Source: Rhynochetos jubatus
Taxonomy: Eukaryota > Chordata > Aves > Eurypygiformes > Rhynochetidae
Direction of reading: 5' to 3'
NCBI GenBank assembly: GCA_027574665.1
Contig: CM050648.1
Location: 48,017,200 to 48,081,199, forward strand
DNA length: 64,000 bases
Numbering within the stretch: the first letter of the stretch is position 1; the number at the start of each line of letters is the position of its first letter. The position numbers and the translations under genes were made by a program. Below are positions 25,684-40,200 of this stretch, piece after piece. The notes beneath the pieces were generated by a model, which worked only from the letters and a program-made list of their open reading frames with translations, was not told the DNA's origin and searched no databases.

Positions 25684-28600
25684 GATAGATTATTAAAGAT
25701 TCATTAGATTATTAATTATTAGATTATTAAAGCTATTCATGGTTCAGTGCAATTTAGTTGGGAGGTTATTTAAGAGATTCTGTACTGGCATCTCCTGTTC
25801 CAGTACTTAGTCTTTTGAAAATCCTTCTTGCATGTCTGTATTTGTCTTCTTTCTGGTACTTGTAAGTGTGCTTACATTTTTGGTCTATAAAATGCTATCA
25901 AAATATTATGTGAGGTACCTGAAAAGAAGTGAATACTTCAGTGCCAAGACATTAATATAAATTATCAGTGAACTTGTCATAGTCAGTTTTAGGTCTCTCA
26001 TTTCATATTTTTTCAATAAACTGGGGTTCCCTGGAAGTAAATATCATAACTGACTTGTCTCATGTGGTTGTAAGTTCCATGGATCAGCAAATCTGCATGG
26101 TTCATTGAAGTAGTAGTCAGGGAGCAGCTGTAGAGGACTTCCTGAGGACAAAAATACATGGAAGAAAGTGGGAAGGAAACAAACCTTCTGGACAATGCAA
26201 ATGAGAAGAAAAATGTAAATACAAATCCTTTTAGGAGAGGCTGCTAAGGGTTGCCTGGAGCAACTGATAGGTGGACTGCTTTAAACTGGCACCTTTCCTA
26301 CAGCAGCAAACAAAGGCTAAGATTAGTGAAGGAACAAAGATTATTTCAGATGAGGCTGCTCTTGAGACACATGACTCTAGTTGACTGATAAAAGATGAAA
26401 GCAATTTGATCCCACTAGCTACTTCCCCTCTACATCTTAAACATGTCTGAGTTCAGACTTCTGTCACAGAATCTCATGAAAGTTGTTGAGCAGTAGCAAA
26501 GGACAACTGCTGAAATCTCAAAAATGACAATGGCTACTCTGGAGGCAATGAGGGGCACTTGGTCGACTTCACATGTGCAGTGATTTGAACAGGTAGTCGA
26601 GGTCTGAAGATAGGGAGGACACTGATACAATATTCCTGATATTGTGATGGTTAAGATGGCAAACCATAACGTTTCAAGACGACTTTTGTGTGAGTTGCTG
26701 TGCTGACTGGAAATCTGGGCCAGTGACTCAGCACTGCTGTGAGAAAGACATCTCTCTGGAGTGCCAGGCATCATAGGTAGCTAAGGTCTTGGCAAGGAAC
26801 CAGGAGAGTCATTAAAGCAATTCAAGGGAGAAGTTGCTGTATGAGCACAAAAGGAGAGTGTGAAAAACATCCTGTCCTATTTCTCTGCTTTGCATCCTAT
26901 CTGCACAGAAGAGAAGAAACTGGTTGTTCTTAGCTGGAACTAGGCATAGGAAGAAAGGCTAAAGCCATAACAATTGCCTTGGATGGTATACAAGGTAAAT
27001 GGTACGTCACCAGCATGGACAAGGTAGCTGTAGGGGAATTTTGAGTTATGGAGTCTTGTGAGACCAACCAAACCGAGATAACCATGCTAGTGATTTCGTG
27101 CAAGGCCAATATTGCTTGAAGAACAACATCAAACCCACAAAATTTGAGTAGCAGAATTAGAAATAATGAGAAAAAAAGTAATTAGGGATTGTTGTCTGAC
27201 TGGGAGGGGTTTGGACATGTAAATGAAGGTTTGAAGGAGGTAAAAATGTCAGCCTAGAAATAGATGAAATAGGATTAAATATCATGTAAAGAACAAAGGA
27301 GGCTGATTCAATATGATGAATATGATTCAGTATGAATATGAATACTAAAGAGCCAGTATGATTGTGGACACTTATGACTCGGAAAGGAGTTCTGGACCCA
27401 AGACCACAGTGACACCAAAGAGAAAACCCTGGGGACCACTGACTCCATCAGACTTATGCCCAAGCAACTTGGAGTAGAAGGGTAGAATAAAGATGGACAG
27501 ACTTCAACACCAATACTAAGAGGTGTTGAGGGGAAGGTTGATGAGTTTGTAATACAGTAGTAGTTGTGATTCATAACTTCTAATAATAACTCTTAAATTC
27601 AAAATTGTGTTTTATAGTGCACAAAATTATGAAATGTAATTTAGCAATAGTAATATGTTTATTAGTTAATTAGGTTACTGATTTTAAAGTTTGTTTATTT
27701 GTTTCTGAATAGTGTGTTTCTTAATCAATAAGCACTTTTGTTCTTAGATGGTTACATCTGAAGTTCACAGTCTGAAGGGATAAAATCAGGCTCTGAAGTG
27801 CAGCTCCTTCACTGGGAATCCCAGCTACCTGTCAGTTCTGAATCACTTCTCTGCCCTTCAGTCATGAAGACAAATCATTTGGAATGGATGAAGATAAAAG
27901 ATGAATCCCACAGAAGAGAAGAGATGAACCATCCAGCCACAATTCAGGCACGAGGCAGACACATATATCTCTTGACAGCAATGGGTGTGGAGAAACAGGA
28001 TAAAAGATCTGTCCTAGAAATAATCAGGACATCAAGGGTATGAAATGACCTGAGATAACATATGTCAGCTTTTAGAACACTGCCAAACAAGGCTGCACAA
28101 ACAAAAGAAGCAGCAAGCTTTATTACCTTCTCCTTTATCACAGCAGGGCTTTTTTCATTTCTAAAGAGTTGCTCACTTGTCATGGAGAAAAGTCTAGAGA
28201 AGATTCATCATATCATATGCAATTATGATGGAGCAGGCAGTGAGGTGACATACATATAATTGTGATCTGGCCTAGCAAATCTAATGATAGCCATGTGAAG
28301 CTCTAGAAGCCAGTTGAAAATTCTGAAAGCTTGAAAGGAGAAAGAAAAGACCTTTGCAACAACAGAAGAATGTTCGTTGATTTCCAGTAGATCTGAAAAA
28401 AAGGAAAGCTACTGAAGAGGAAAACATGCTTCAAGATAGTCTGTGAGAAGAAAAACAAAACAAAACAAAAAACCAAAGGATCCTTTAGATGCAGGTTGAT
28501 TCTTAAAAGGATGTGTAGAGCAAGGATGCTATGAGATCTGAGTACTGGATAGGGAGTTTGTGGTGTGTAGAGCTGAATTTCCAGTGTGAATTATAATGTC

Positions 28601-29790
28601 CTGGCACACATACAGAGGCAGGTGAGTAAACAGGCTTGAAGAGAAAGATGATAAAAGAAACTTCTCCAAATACAGCATCTCAGTGAAGAAGAACTAACTC
28701 TGTTAATCATGTTCATCCTGTTAGAGAACCTGTGGGAAGGAACCCATCTGCAGTGGACTGAATATCTAATCAACAGGTAATAATTTCCCAGAATGCAGAC
28801 TGAAAAGCAGTTGAAAGTCAACACTAGAACCATTGAAAAAAACTGGTAAGTCATTGCTTATATGTGGAGAAAACTGTGGATGGAGGGGAGGCATTCTAAA
28901 AAGATTAAAGCTTGCTGACTGCAGCCCACATGTTATATGGGAACATACTCCTGTACACTATGTGTGTGGAAAATTAGCTGGTTTAAGAGCATTTATACTC
29001 TTGCCACAAAACTAGATGGCTTCTGCACAGGAGTTCTTCTTACTGCTACCTTCACGCACTGGTGTTGATTTTCAAAAATCTGGAAAACTGTCAGAATTTC
29101 AAGATATTTGAGGACTGTGAATGTAATTCTAATATTAGATTGGCAAAAGGGATGACCCAGAGCACTGTATATTGACATCAGTAAGGGAAGAATAATGAAA
29201 ATTTTGCCAATAGTGAAGTTCAAATTAAAGACTCTAATGTAAAATAATTACAAGTTAAAGATGTAATTTTAATGCCAGTCAACATGATTTTAAGAAATGT
29301 GTGGTTTGCAGACAAAGCCTTTTCCTGTTGACAAGTTTATAAATCTGGTTGTTATAGACAGTCATGTTGATAAATGTATTTGACTTAATGTCACTTCCAT
29401 TTTGATTTAAAAGCTTTCATTGTGTGAAATAATGCAATCTATACTCAGTCTATATTCAGTAGTTCACAAATTAACTCGATAGGTAAAACAATGAAAGCTG
29501 TGAGTGGGGAGATATCAGTGTGTCATAGCAGCTATAAGAGGGCTTAGTTGTAGAATCAGATAGATAGTCATGAGATGTGTCTGCAAGGTGAGCTGGGAGA
29601 AGCCTTGCTGGTCCCCAGTGTTCTCCCTTTGCTTGGGAACTGCATTTATATGCAGGTCCTTCCCTTGGTCCCTGCAGAGCCCTGCTCTAGTTATGCTTAC
29701 CATCTACCTTCTTGATCCTTACCATCTGACTTGACTTTCTAGTTTGACCTCAGACCTGCCTCATCCCTATGGACTTAGGCAGCAATCACT
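25684..29790. other. AT-rich non-coding DNA
   Basis: No gene supported. Just after the CR1, 25687-25735 has repeated 'agattattaaag'/'attagattatt' units. At 27307-27345 there is a short 'atatgaatatg' repetition. A 114-codon minus frame at 26430-26774 is discussed in the findings. Confidence 0.6.
25687..25735. repeat. Short AT-rich imperfect tandem repeat
   Basis: 'agattattaaag' occurs twice, with 'attagattatt' variants between. It lies directly at the 5' edge of CR1 copy 3 and could be slippage DNA. Confidence 0.7.
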
Positions 29791-29945
29791 GGGCTGTGGC
29801 TGACCTTGGTACCACCACTGGACCTGCTCTGCCCTTTTTGTTGGTGTATACCATAAGGCTGCTTCCTGTGTGGATGAGACAATGAGGGCAGAGCCATGCT
29901 AGCTGCTTTCTCACCCCTGGCTCCCAATTCACTGAGCCCTGTGCA
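29791..29945 (+). repeat. Unnamed dispersed repeat, copy B
   Basis: It is homologous to 18597-18725 in the same orientation and is the longer copy. Homology may extend upstream to about 29700, where both copies have 'tgacc...ggac' patterns, but that is uncertain. A 'tataagag' string at about 29533 and the TG/CA-rich ends hint at an LTR. I found no target-site duplication, so the class is open. Confidence 0.65.
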
Positions 29946-30188
29946 GCCAGTCTTACTGCTCCCTGACATGATGTACAAACTGTTGAACAGTTTCTCTAGA
30001 GATTTTCTCTTGACATGGGGCCGGTCTGGAGACTAAAGTTGTTGTCTCCTTTCTCTAAAATTGTATGGGTTCTAGTATCTCCTGGCCTATAAAAATGTAT
30101 AGGTTGCATTTCTTTCAATGCATAAACATTGCTTTCAAATTTGCACCCTATCCAGGAGGAGACAGAATGAGACTTGTCTGTTTTGGTT
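29946..30188. other. Non-coding flank
   Basis: A short stretch between the dispersed repeat and the tetranucleotide array. Nothing is recognised in it. Confidence 0.6.
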
Positions 30189-30955
<767 letters not shown>

Positions 30956-33900
30956 GTTAATTTTGTGTCTGTGGTCAAAATCTATAGATGACCAATGAAT
31001 TACACATATGCTTGATACTGTTGTCTTTCATTGCAGCTGTAATTAAGGGGATTTCCTGTGGGCTGAAAGAAGAAAAAAAAGGGAGGTATAAAAGGAAAAC
31101 ATAAATAATATATGGACAATAACATTATAAATAAATAAACATTAGAAGGGAAAAAGAAAACCTAGCCACAGGCAGTAAATTATTTTAATGTAATGGATAC
31201 AACCTATGGGCTGTCATCATGGGGAACACCTATTTAGGCATAGGAAAAAAGCAAGCAAGTTTTCTCTTAATAAGGAGGCTACTGATGTTCCTCACTCTCC
31301 AAAATACAGCTACAGAGGTGGTCTCTGGCAGTGTAATAAGAGCTAAAGCTCCTGCTGGAGGCAAACTGTACTGTTTAATACTGTTATTCTCTGTTTCATG
31401 TCTTTGGAGACACCAATCAATGAGGATTACTTTGATACCATAAGCTCAGTATTATTGTACATTAATACACTAATGGTACTGTATCATCTTTTCATGTCCT
31501 CAGGCAGCACTAGGGAGCTAGAGCTATATAGAAATAAATTAGAATTGAAATTTAGATGCAAAACTAAGCAGAAGGCAAAAACCTCCAAACAGAGAAAAGA
31601 ATATGCTAGCTACAAAAAGCAAGCAGACTCAGCACAGGAAAAGTAAACCACAAACCTAACGTTAAAAAGAATCTCAAAGGAGCAACATAGAGTTAAGACT
31701 ACCAGTCCAATTACTTGATGTACTTCAAGGAGATGTTAGGTGACCAAGGTGACAGACTCAGTGGGAGACCATGAATAGAACTTTATTTTATATTATTATT
31801 CTTTTTTTTCCCTTCCAAACAGAACATTGGTTTTGGAATATCAGGAAAGTAAACTGATTATTTTTTTTTTATATATATTAAAACATTCATTCATAGTCTG
31901 GGAACAAACATTTTCCTAAGTAATTTTATTGGTACTCCAGTGTCTTTGGCAGGCTTTTATTAGTTGACAGGATAATTACCCCACTAGTGGAGAACTGGCG
32001 CCGCTAATTGACCACTGTGTCCTGCACTCTTTGATGACTCCAACCCCAACAGCATTATGGAAGCTTCTGAGTGCAGAAATTACCATTGTATTTGGCTCTG
32101 TGTAGGCACTACATCTGATTTTACTGAGAGGCTCCAAACCATGGGAACTAACAAAAACCCCTCATGGTTAGTGTCTTACAAACTTAGGAAGTCCTGTTAG
32201 TCAGTCCAGTCTCAAAATGTTGTTATAACTGTATAAAACAGAATACAGAGTAACATGCATTTTCAAATGTGCACAGGATAAAAAGTCATGCATTTTTATT
32301 GCAGTGGATCATCAGGGCCACTTCATGCACATAAGCTATGCTGAGATCAGTATCTTTCAAAACCCCAACCCCGATTTACTGTCTGACATTTATTCCTGAC
32401 TATATCTTCATTATTTTTTCCTAAGAGAGCCACTGAATTATGCAGTCCTGATGCGTACACTTTGCTGGCTCATTCTTAAAAAAGAATCTGTCTTCCAGCA
32501 GTGTATATAAAGGATTTCTGCATCTAACTGAGTTAGGCCACATAATAAACCACTTCTTCCACATGGCACATATCCGTAAGGAGACCTCAAAAGCTGAGAC
32601 TAGTTTGGAGCTACATATGAGCTGATTAGCTAGCCTGTACACACATACTGACTGGCCAAACTGTTGCTGTTGGTCTGATAAGTTGTACTGTCTGCCATCT
32701 CTTCTCTGCCTTACCTTGGGTTTCAAAAAACCTGCAGAAACGTACTGTTTTTGAGACTTTTATGACACTTTCAAATGTGTTTGAAATTGTTCGATAAGCC
32801 AAAAAACATTGGAAGCAGAAAGAAGTGGAAGAAAAACCAAGTACACAAGTAGAGTACATGCATTTTTAGTAATCAATTTTTCTAATAATACACCACAGAC
32901 TCTCAGAATAGAGATGATGGCTTAACAAAGTCATGTTTAAAGTTTCCAACTGAGCATCAGCAAATCTGGCTTTCATACTTTCATACTTTGAAATACATTA
33001 CCTGTGTCCAAGCTTCTCTGATTCAGTCATACAAGAAGTGTAATTCTCTGTTTCACAAAGTATTATGAGGAAAAACACATGCTGGCAACTGGGAGACACT
33101 AATGTTGGTCACATAAGTGCTGCATGGTATGCTTTTGTATGACTGTGACTGTCAGTTTTACTTACAAATACAGACATATCTGAGATAGTATAAATTAACT
33201 AGTTTAGGTAGCAGTAGAAATATAGCCATAAAATCATACAGCTACATGTGGGTGGTCACAGCCATGTAAATCTCCAGTAGCTATTCACTGAAAAATCTTT
33301 CTGGTAGCAAAATGGCATGGTGCTACTTGTACCTGAGCTGCTAACTTACACTGCTGGATGAACACATCATCAAACACAGACTGCATGCTGTTGTGCTGAA
33401 GTGCTTCCTTCTATTGTAATTGTCTTCCAACTTCCATAATTAGCAGCAGTAATTATACCCTCAAAAGTCTCTTCTAAATACACAAAATGCTCAGTACTTG
33501 TTCCCATGTCATTGCATATGATCCGCAGCAAAGTGGACCCTAAATGAAACTTAGGCAGTTCAACACTTCTGATCCATACGTGCACAACTGGAGTTGTTGC
33601 TACTGGCATGACTATTGACAACAGTTCACAGGCAAAAGGAGATTTGAAAGTCACAGCACTTATTCAAAAATAAATTTGTTCTGAATGATAAATAAATAAA
33701 TAAATAAACTGAACATTTCCTGAAGGAGAGGAAGGAAAACAAAGTTAGTGCTTTAAAATCCCTGTCTTTAAGCCCCAAGAGAGAATGAACACTTTGTTAT
33801 CTGTGCTAGTGCTCCTTCTAACCTGTTGTGTTTTTGATACATTAGTAGTTTCTTTTGAAACAGAGACTGCAATGGAAGTTACAGTTTATTATAATCCTCT

Positions 33901-34191
33901 AATAAGTAAAGTTTTCAAAATTTCAGTAGCAACTCTTAAAATGTTATTATAGTTTCTCAGCTATCTTTTTACTCTCCTTCAATTAACCTCTTAACTCTGT
34001 TGTGCTTTAACTTCTGGGAAATATGAAGAGGTTCTGAGTGATTTTTCCGTCAAGCCCAACAAGCTGAGGCTGTGAAACATATCTACAGGTGCACTGTCTG
34101 TGACAGAAGGTTTATCAAGGGATACACAGAAACCGTTACCGCTGTGAAGAGACTCCAACTGCCAGGAGCAGGTCAATGAAGAAAACATTTT
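30956..34191. other. AT-rich non-coding DNA
   Basis: No gene supported. It contains an (AAAT)n run at 33687-33709. The 101-codon minus frame at 32421-32726 is unrecognised. Confidence 0.6.
33687..33709. repeat. (AAAT)n microsatellite
   Basis: About five AAAT units. Confidence 0.9.
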
Positions 34192-34232
34192 GGGGGGGGG
34201 GGGGGGGGGGGGGGGGGGCGGGGCAGGGAAGG
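34192..34232 (+). repeat. G27 homopolymer with extended G-rich tract
   Basis: There are 27 consecutive G (34192-34218), one C, then GGGG, GGG and GGG runs to about 34232. This is a strong G-quadruplex candidate on the plus strand. Homopolymer G runs are error-prone in sequencing, so the exact length may be wrong. Confidence 0.9.
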
Positions 34233-37200
34233 GATGACACACAAGAAACCCATTGTAATGAAATATGTTGTTTTTTCCACTAAATCACTTTTCTGATCAA
34301 TTTAGTTTCTGTAGCGGTGATGTAGCAAGCAACAAGAAGGATTGTCACAAATCAGGGCTGAAGTTGTGCTAAGAAGACATTGTGTTAAATCCACAACAAT
34401 CAATTTAAACACTGTTGACTTAGCTAGTATTATAGTTGTGAAGCTGATGCTTCAACAGCATTAATTGGGTCTCTGTTTTAGAATAGATTTTATGCAAATG
34501 ATATTTATGGTAAGCCAGTTGTATGTTTACACTCTTATTTCTTGCCCTTGAAAGAAATGTTCTGAAGTGTTGGTGAAAGACTTTGTAGCATTGTCTGAAG
34601 AGAATGATAACAGGAGAGAGAGCTGTTTAATCTTTCTCAGGAAATATGCCATATGTTACACTATCATAGGATATAGAAAGCTTGATATGGAAGTACAGTA
34701 ACTTGATGTAACAGAGAGTGACAGGTAGAGGTCAGGTTGCATGTTGAAGGCAAGTAAACTTCTCTAACACTTGTCATCACAGGTGTGAGAAAATTGATGT
34801 GTTCATTTATACCACATTAACATCTGTTGCCATAGTCCTTAGAAAAAGCCAAAATCAGTGTATGAAACTGGGTGATTGCATGTGACAACTTAGAAAATAT
34901 TTGTCAGCTTTAGTCATTGTCCTATACAGACCATGAAATTTACAGAGCAGAAGTTGAAGCATCCCATGTTGCTGATTCTGTTCTTGGTATTTACTGCAAG
35001 AAACAGAAAATGAAAGAGTTGGAGCAACAGCAAACAAGGAAATAAAAAGAAAGACATATAAGGTATTTAAACCACGTGGAAATGGGGAGGCTGGAATTTT
35101 AATGTCACCATTCCCTTTTTATGTGTATGCTGGTGATCTTCAGGGTCACAGAGTTCTCTCTCTTGTCTTCCTACTTATATTCTTAACAGCTGGGTTTTAC
35201 AATTCACATTTTAGGACCTGCTTTGCCTTGTACATGACTCACTTTTTGCTATTCTTAGAACAACTCCAGATAAAATACCCATTAGATGACAAAGTTATAG
35301 ATAACATGGACTTTCAACACCAGTGGAACAGAAAGCTATTTAGAGCTGGAATAGATGCTCATTTCATCTCAGCAACAGACATGGTGGGGCCCTCAGTTTT
35401 GGTTTCTGAACACTTGCCAGGGTAGTCAGACCTTATCTGTGAGAGATGGTAAAATAATGGAAGGGGGAAAAAGGGGGGATGGGAATTGGGAGGTGAAAAG
35501 AAAAAACTGACCTTGGCTAAACTGCACACGTTGGCTTGACAGATTTCTGAACACTGTTCAAAACACTTTGTTTTATCCCAGAATGGCTAACCCCTCAGAG
35601 GCCTTTGTGAAAAATTGGTGGTCATTCATTTAGAAACATTTCCAGACATTGACTCAGAAGTGTTATCATTGAATATGTCTAAACAAATGGGGTGGCTGCA
35701 TGAAAGGAGAGGATGGATGATGATTTTCTTCTGCTGTAGGATGCTTTGTAATGTGATAATGAGGTGCTCTTTTTGTAGCAGGCCATAGTACCGTGTAGGT
35801 ATGAGGATTTCACACACCAGCAAATTTCAAAGAACTGTTTTCAGTATTCCAGGAAATTAACTGATAGAACAAGGCTTTTTACTCAGTGTGCATTCTCTGC
35901 TCCCACACTGTACACCTCTAATGCAATTTACCAGTGAATTAAGTATAAGATGTGATTTATCCCACCAACCTAATATTTCATGTTAGTCAGGAGGGTGACT
36001 GCTTTTACAGCTTAGTTTTATAATGTCATTATAGTTGAGCACACTTCTGCCTTAGCAATATGCTTAAGGGGGTCTGTCTTTGATACGTGCGTGTAGCTCT
36101 TATTAACTTCAAGGACCAAATTCTTCCTTGGTGCAAGCTCCTTGATGTCAATAGAGCTAAAGCAGGTTTCCTTGGCCCTTATGACTAAGCCTTTGCTCTG
36201 AACTTTTACAAAAACAAAATGTGCCAAGGGGACATATATTTGCAAAACTCCTACTCACAGCAGGTACCAGTGGAAAATGAGGGGTGGCGTAGCCCCTTTC
36301 TGTTTCAGGATGTCATGTTTTACAGCACATTTTGCCTTTTACATTAGTGTATGTGAGCTATACCAAATTATATTGTATAATACAACCAATACTAGAACAG
36401 GTTTTGATCTCCATGTAACTTGGTTTTCATGCAGGAAAAACACAAATTAACACAAAAGAGAAAGAACTTTCAGTACGTATGATCTACACTCACTGTGGTT
36501 GTAGGCAAAGGCAGGTTCTTAGGTTTTCTTCTTTTTTAATCAGTTTTTATAGAATCAGGGATTACCTGTATTGTAATTTATCTTTTCCTGCAAATGACCC
36601 CATGTTATTTTTTAGGGTAAGGTGTGGAACTGGCTCTTTTATTTTCCTATTTACAAATCCACCCATATTTATCTTCACAATCAGTACAGGCTGCACCTAG
36701 ACAGTCTACAACTTTTTCTGATGCACCATGACATTTTACACTGTTAGGTAAAGGTAATACATTTTGTAGATTGGTGTAATATTGTGGTACTGAACATGAC
36801 TTCAGCACACTGTTGACATTCAAGAAGGATGGAAAGTTTCCACATTGTCCATGCTCCAGTCATATTTTTAATCATTACTGCAGCCCTATCTCCTTTTATG
36901 TGTGTTACAGTTTACTTTATAAAAGCTATCTATAGTATATTGGAATGGAATGAAAAATAACAGTGTGCTAGTCATGAATTTTCTGGAGATCAGAACGTAT
37001 CTGCAAGCATTTTGGAATACCAATTTCAGGGTGATATTTTGCTACTGAATCTGAAAGGACTAAAGCACTTGCTTACAGAGTCTGATATGACACAGTGAAA
37101 GGGAAGGTCACTTAATGTTTATGAAATCATTATTTATGTTTATACAACTGCAAACAAATTACTGTGTCCTGGGATTTGTGAAAAACTACATCTTGCAAAA

Positions 37201-40200
37201 GGCTTTCTCCAGTTTAGATACAGCTGTGAAGAGATCAAGGTTTCAGACAGCAAAACATTCTAATGCCTTATTAAAAATCAAAGGGGTGAGAGTTTGACCC
37301 TTGTGGAAAAAAATCAGCAGCTGGTATATGAGACCAGATAAAATCTGAAGGTATTTGTTGGAAATTTCATCACCCATGCTATTTAGGAAGTCAGAATTGT
37401 TTATGACAGTATTTCCTGTTGGCATTGCACTTAGGAAACCATTAATTAAAAATTAACACATTCAAAAATAAATCACTTTTTAAAGTTGTAGGAGGAGTAA
37501 ATTTAAATTGAAACCCATGAAATAGATACTATGAAACTGCACAGCATTATTTTACAGGATCATTTAACACTGTGAAAAGAGCTTCTCATTAAAATGTAAA
37601 AATAATGCTTTAAAATAACTTGTTAAATAAAATAGAAGAGATTAGAAAGGAAAACTGGTAGGTAGAAGAAAAGAAGCAGGAAAATTGGCTGAAAAGAAGT
37701 GAGGAACAAGGCATTAAAATATGAGGAGTGAAATGGAAAGAGGGAAAAATAGAGATTTTTAAAAAAGGTAAAGAGTGCAAAAACAAGAACAAAAATAAAA
37801 GAGATAAAAAGCAAAGACTGGGATACAAGGAAAGACAAAGTAGAAGCTAGAGAGGTTTTCTTTTACACTTCCTTATACAGTATGTGGGAAAATTGCCATA
37901 TGGAGACAGACTGGGTCTGCCCAGCTGTTATTTCCAAACATTTACTAATGAGTGCCCGGGAATGAAGGAATTGCTCTTTACCTCCCACTCTTCCCAGAAA
38001 GCAGGCCAATGTGGCTAAATTTGGTGTGTGGGAGAAATAGTCCTAACAAGGTAGAAAGAGGAAGATGCACAGAAAGGCTTAAAGTGGGCTGGAAAACCAG
38101 TCTGGCATGGCAACTGCACAGTGATGCACTGTTCTTCCCCAGTAGTAATGACAGTCTACAGTTCATCCTGTTAGGGGTAGGCAATGGTCACAAGCAAGGC
38201 TGAAGAGAACGCTAAAGGGAATTAAATACCAAATGTCAAGAGTAAAGGGAAAAGACAAAGCAAAGGGAAAAAGCAAAGACAAAACATTAGGAACACCGTT
38301 ACTTTTCATTTACAGAAATTCAGATGAACCTAAGAATACTAAAATGTCAGACAGGAGAATAACTTGTTACATTTTCCTTAAAAGAATAATATGTGAACCT
38401 ATAAACTAGAAGCCTTGAAAAGCTGTATTTTCTCTTCCTTTTCTCCCCTTCTTACTGTATATTTTATTTTAAGAAATGACTGTGGGGCTTTTAAATATAC
38501 ATATATACTGCACAACATAACTTCAAATGGCCTCTGAAATCAGTAAGGAATTATACAGTATGTTGTCATTTTCTCTTATTTCTCTCCATTTCCAGCTTCA
38601 CTGGATTTTAACAAGAGCCTTAAATAGAAGAGTAGCATAACAGGGCAGCATGCATGTCAAAGTCTCTAAATCTCAGTCATCCCTTCCATACAAACAACGT
38701 AATTAAAAAAAAAACCAAACCCACACCTCAATTAAATCCTTCCACTAGATAAAATATTGGTTTGTATTCCTCTGGCAAATGAATACCTTGGCTTTCCATA
38801 TGCATTCTTCAGTAGAGTCAGTTTTACGTCACTCCAAGGGTTACTGAAGAGAGGGAAAAGTGCCCTAAAATGCAGCAAAAATGGTCTACCTGTTTTGATA
38901 CTGGGTAAAGAGAGGAAAGCATGCTCTGTTTTCTGAATACTGAGCACATTGCATTGCTTTGCACTTCTGCAGGTGTTTTTTGTGATTTCATTGGCAGCTT
39001 CAGGTCCCAACCTGTAACCCCAAATCTTTGAATCCCTGCTTCTCCAGAGCTAGAAGACTGCTATTTGTTTCTGAAGATTGCACATAAGTGAAGACTTTTC
39101 ACCACTGGGAGAAACATAGGGCCACAATCACATTTCTTCTACAATGTCTCCTTTACTGATAGCAATTTGGGAAGTTGGTCACACAGAATCATGGGTATAT
39201 GCCTGGAGATAGCATTTATATTGGTGTGAATACTAGCCTTCCTACCTGCTGGAAAAGGGGATTGGGCTGTAGACATATAGCCCAGAGGTGCAGGCACTCA
39301 GTGCAGGGTGTTGAATCAGGAGAAATCTGCAACATTCTAATGCCAGTTGAATTCAGTGGGAGTTTCAGGTATAGGTGAGGTGTTGATCAGAAGAACCAGG
39401 TATTAATTTCTGACAGTTTTCTTGTGCAGTCTGTCACATTAGTGTTTTTTGGATCATGTTCCTCTATTTTCCCTTGCTTTCATGCCAGCACAGATATTTA
39501 CTTGCTATGGCCTCAGCATTAGTCTGGTTTTATTAAAACTGTTTTGTCTAAAATCAGAAACTTTCTGTGGATGTTATAATTCTTCCTATAATGAAATTAC
39601 TTCCAGTGACATTTTACCTGAAAGGGGATTTGACTTTAAGAGGATTGCATGATAATCAAGAGAAAATATCATCTCCCCAGATTAGCTTTGTCTTATGAAT
39701 GCCAAAACTGCAGGACTGTGGCATTTGAAAAGTCAGGTACGGTCAACATTTAGATGACTTGTCTCTATGTTTCCACTCTTTACTTATACATGGTTTCAAA
39801 CATTGTTTGTTTTTTTTGTTTTGTTTTGTTTCCCCCTCCCCCCCATGTTGGCCTCTGATCACCTCAAAGTGGAGATTGGGCTCCTGCTGCAAGGGAGACA
39901 CAGAAAAGTTGTTACTGAAGGCACCCTTTAAAGGAGGCCAAGAAAATTGAGCATCCAATTTTTACTGACCTTTTTTTGGAGACAGGTCCTGATCTCTCCT
40001 GAGAAAACTCAGACTGACTGAGAGAGTTCCAACAAGCTAAAATCCCATTTCAAGAAAGGTGGTCCAATTCGTCCACAGTGTTTGAGTGCCATGTTAAGCT
40101 ATTTTATTTTTTTTTCTTGATCACCACCTTCCTTAAACTCATGCCTCTCTGAAGAACAGGACAAGCAGTGAGTAAAGCATGCAAACAGGCAGGAGTGCAT

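Noticed and set aside
35102-35425. 107-codon frame with a hydrophobic start
   Set aside because: No recognisable domain, splice context or second exon; compatible with chance in 64 kb.
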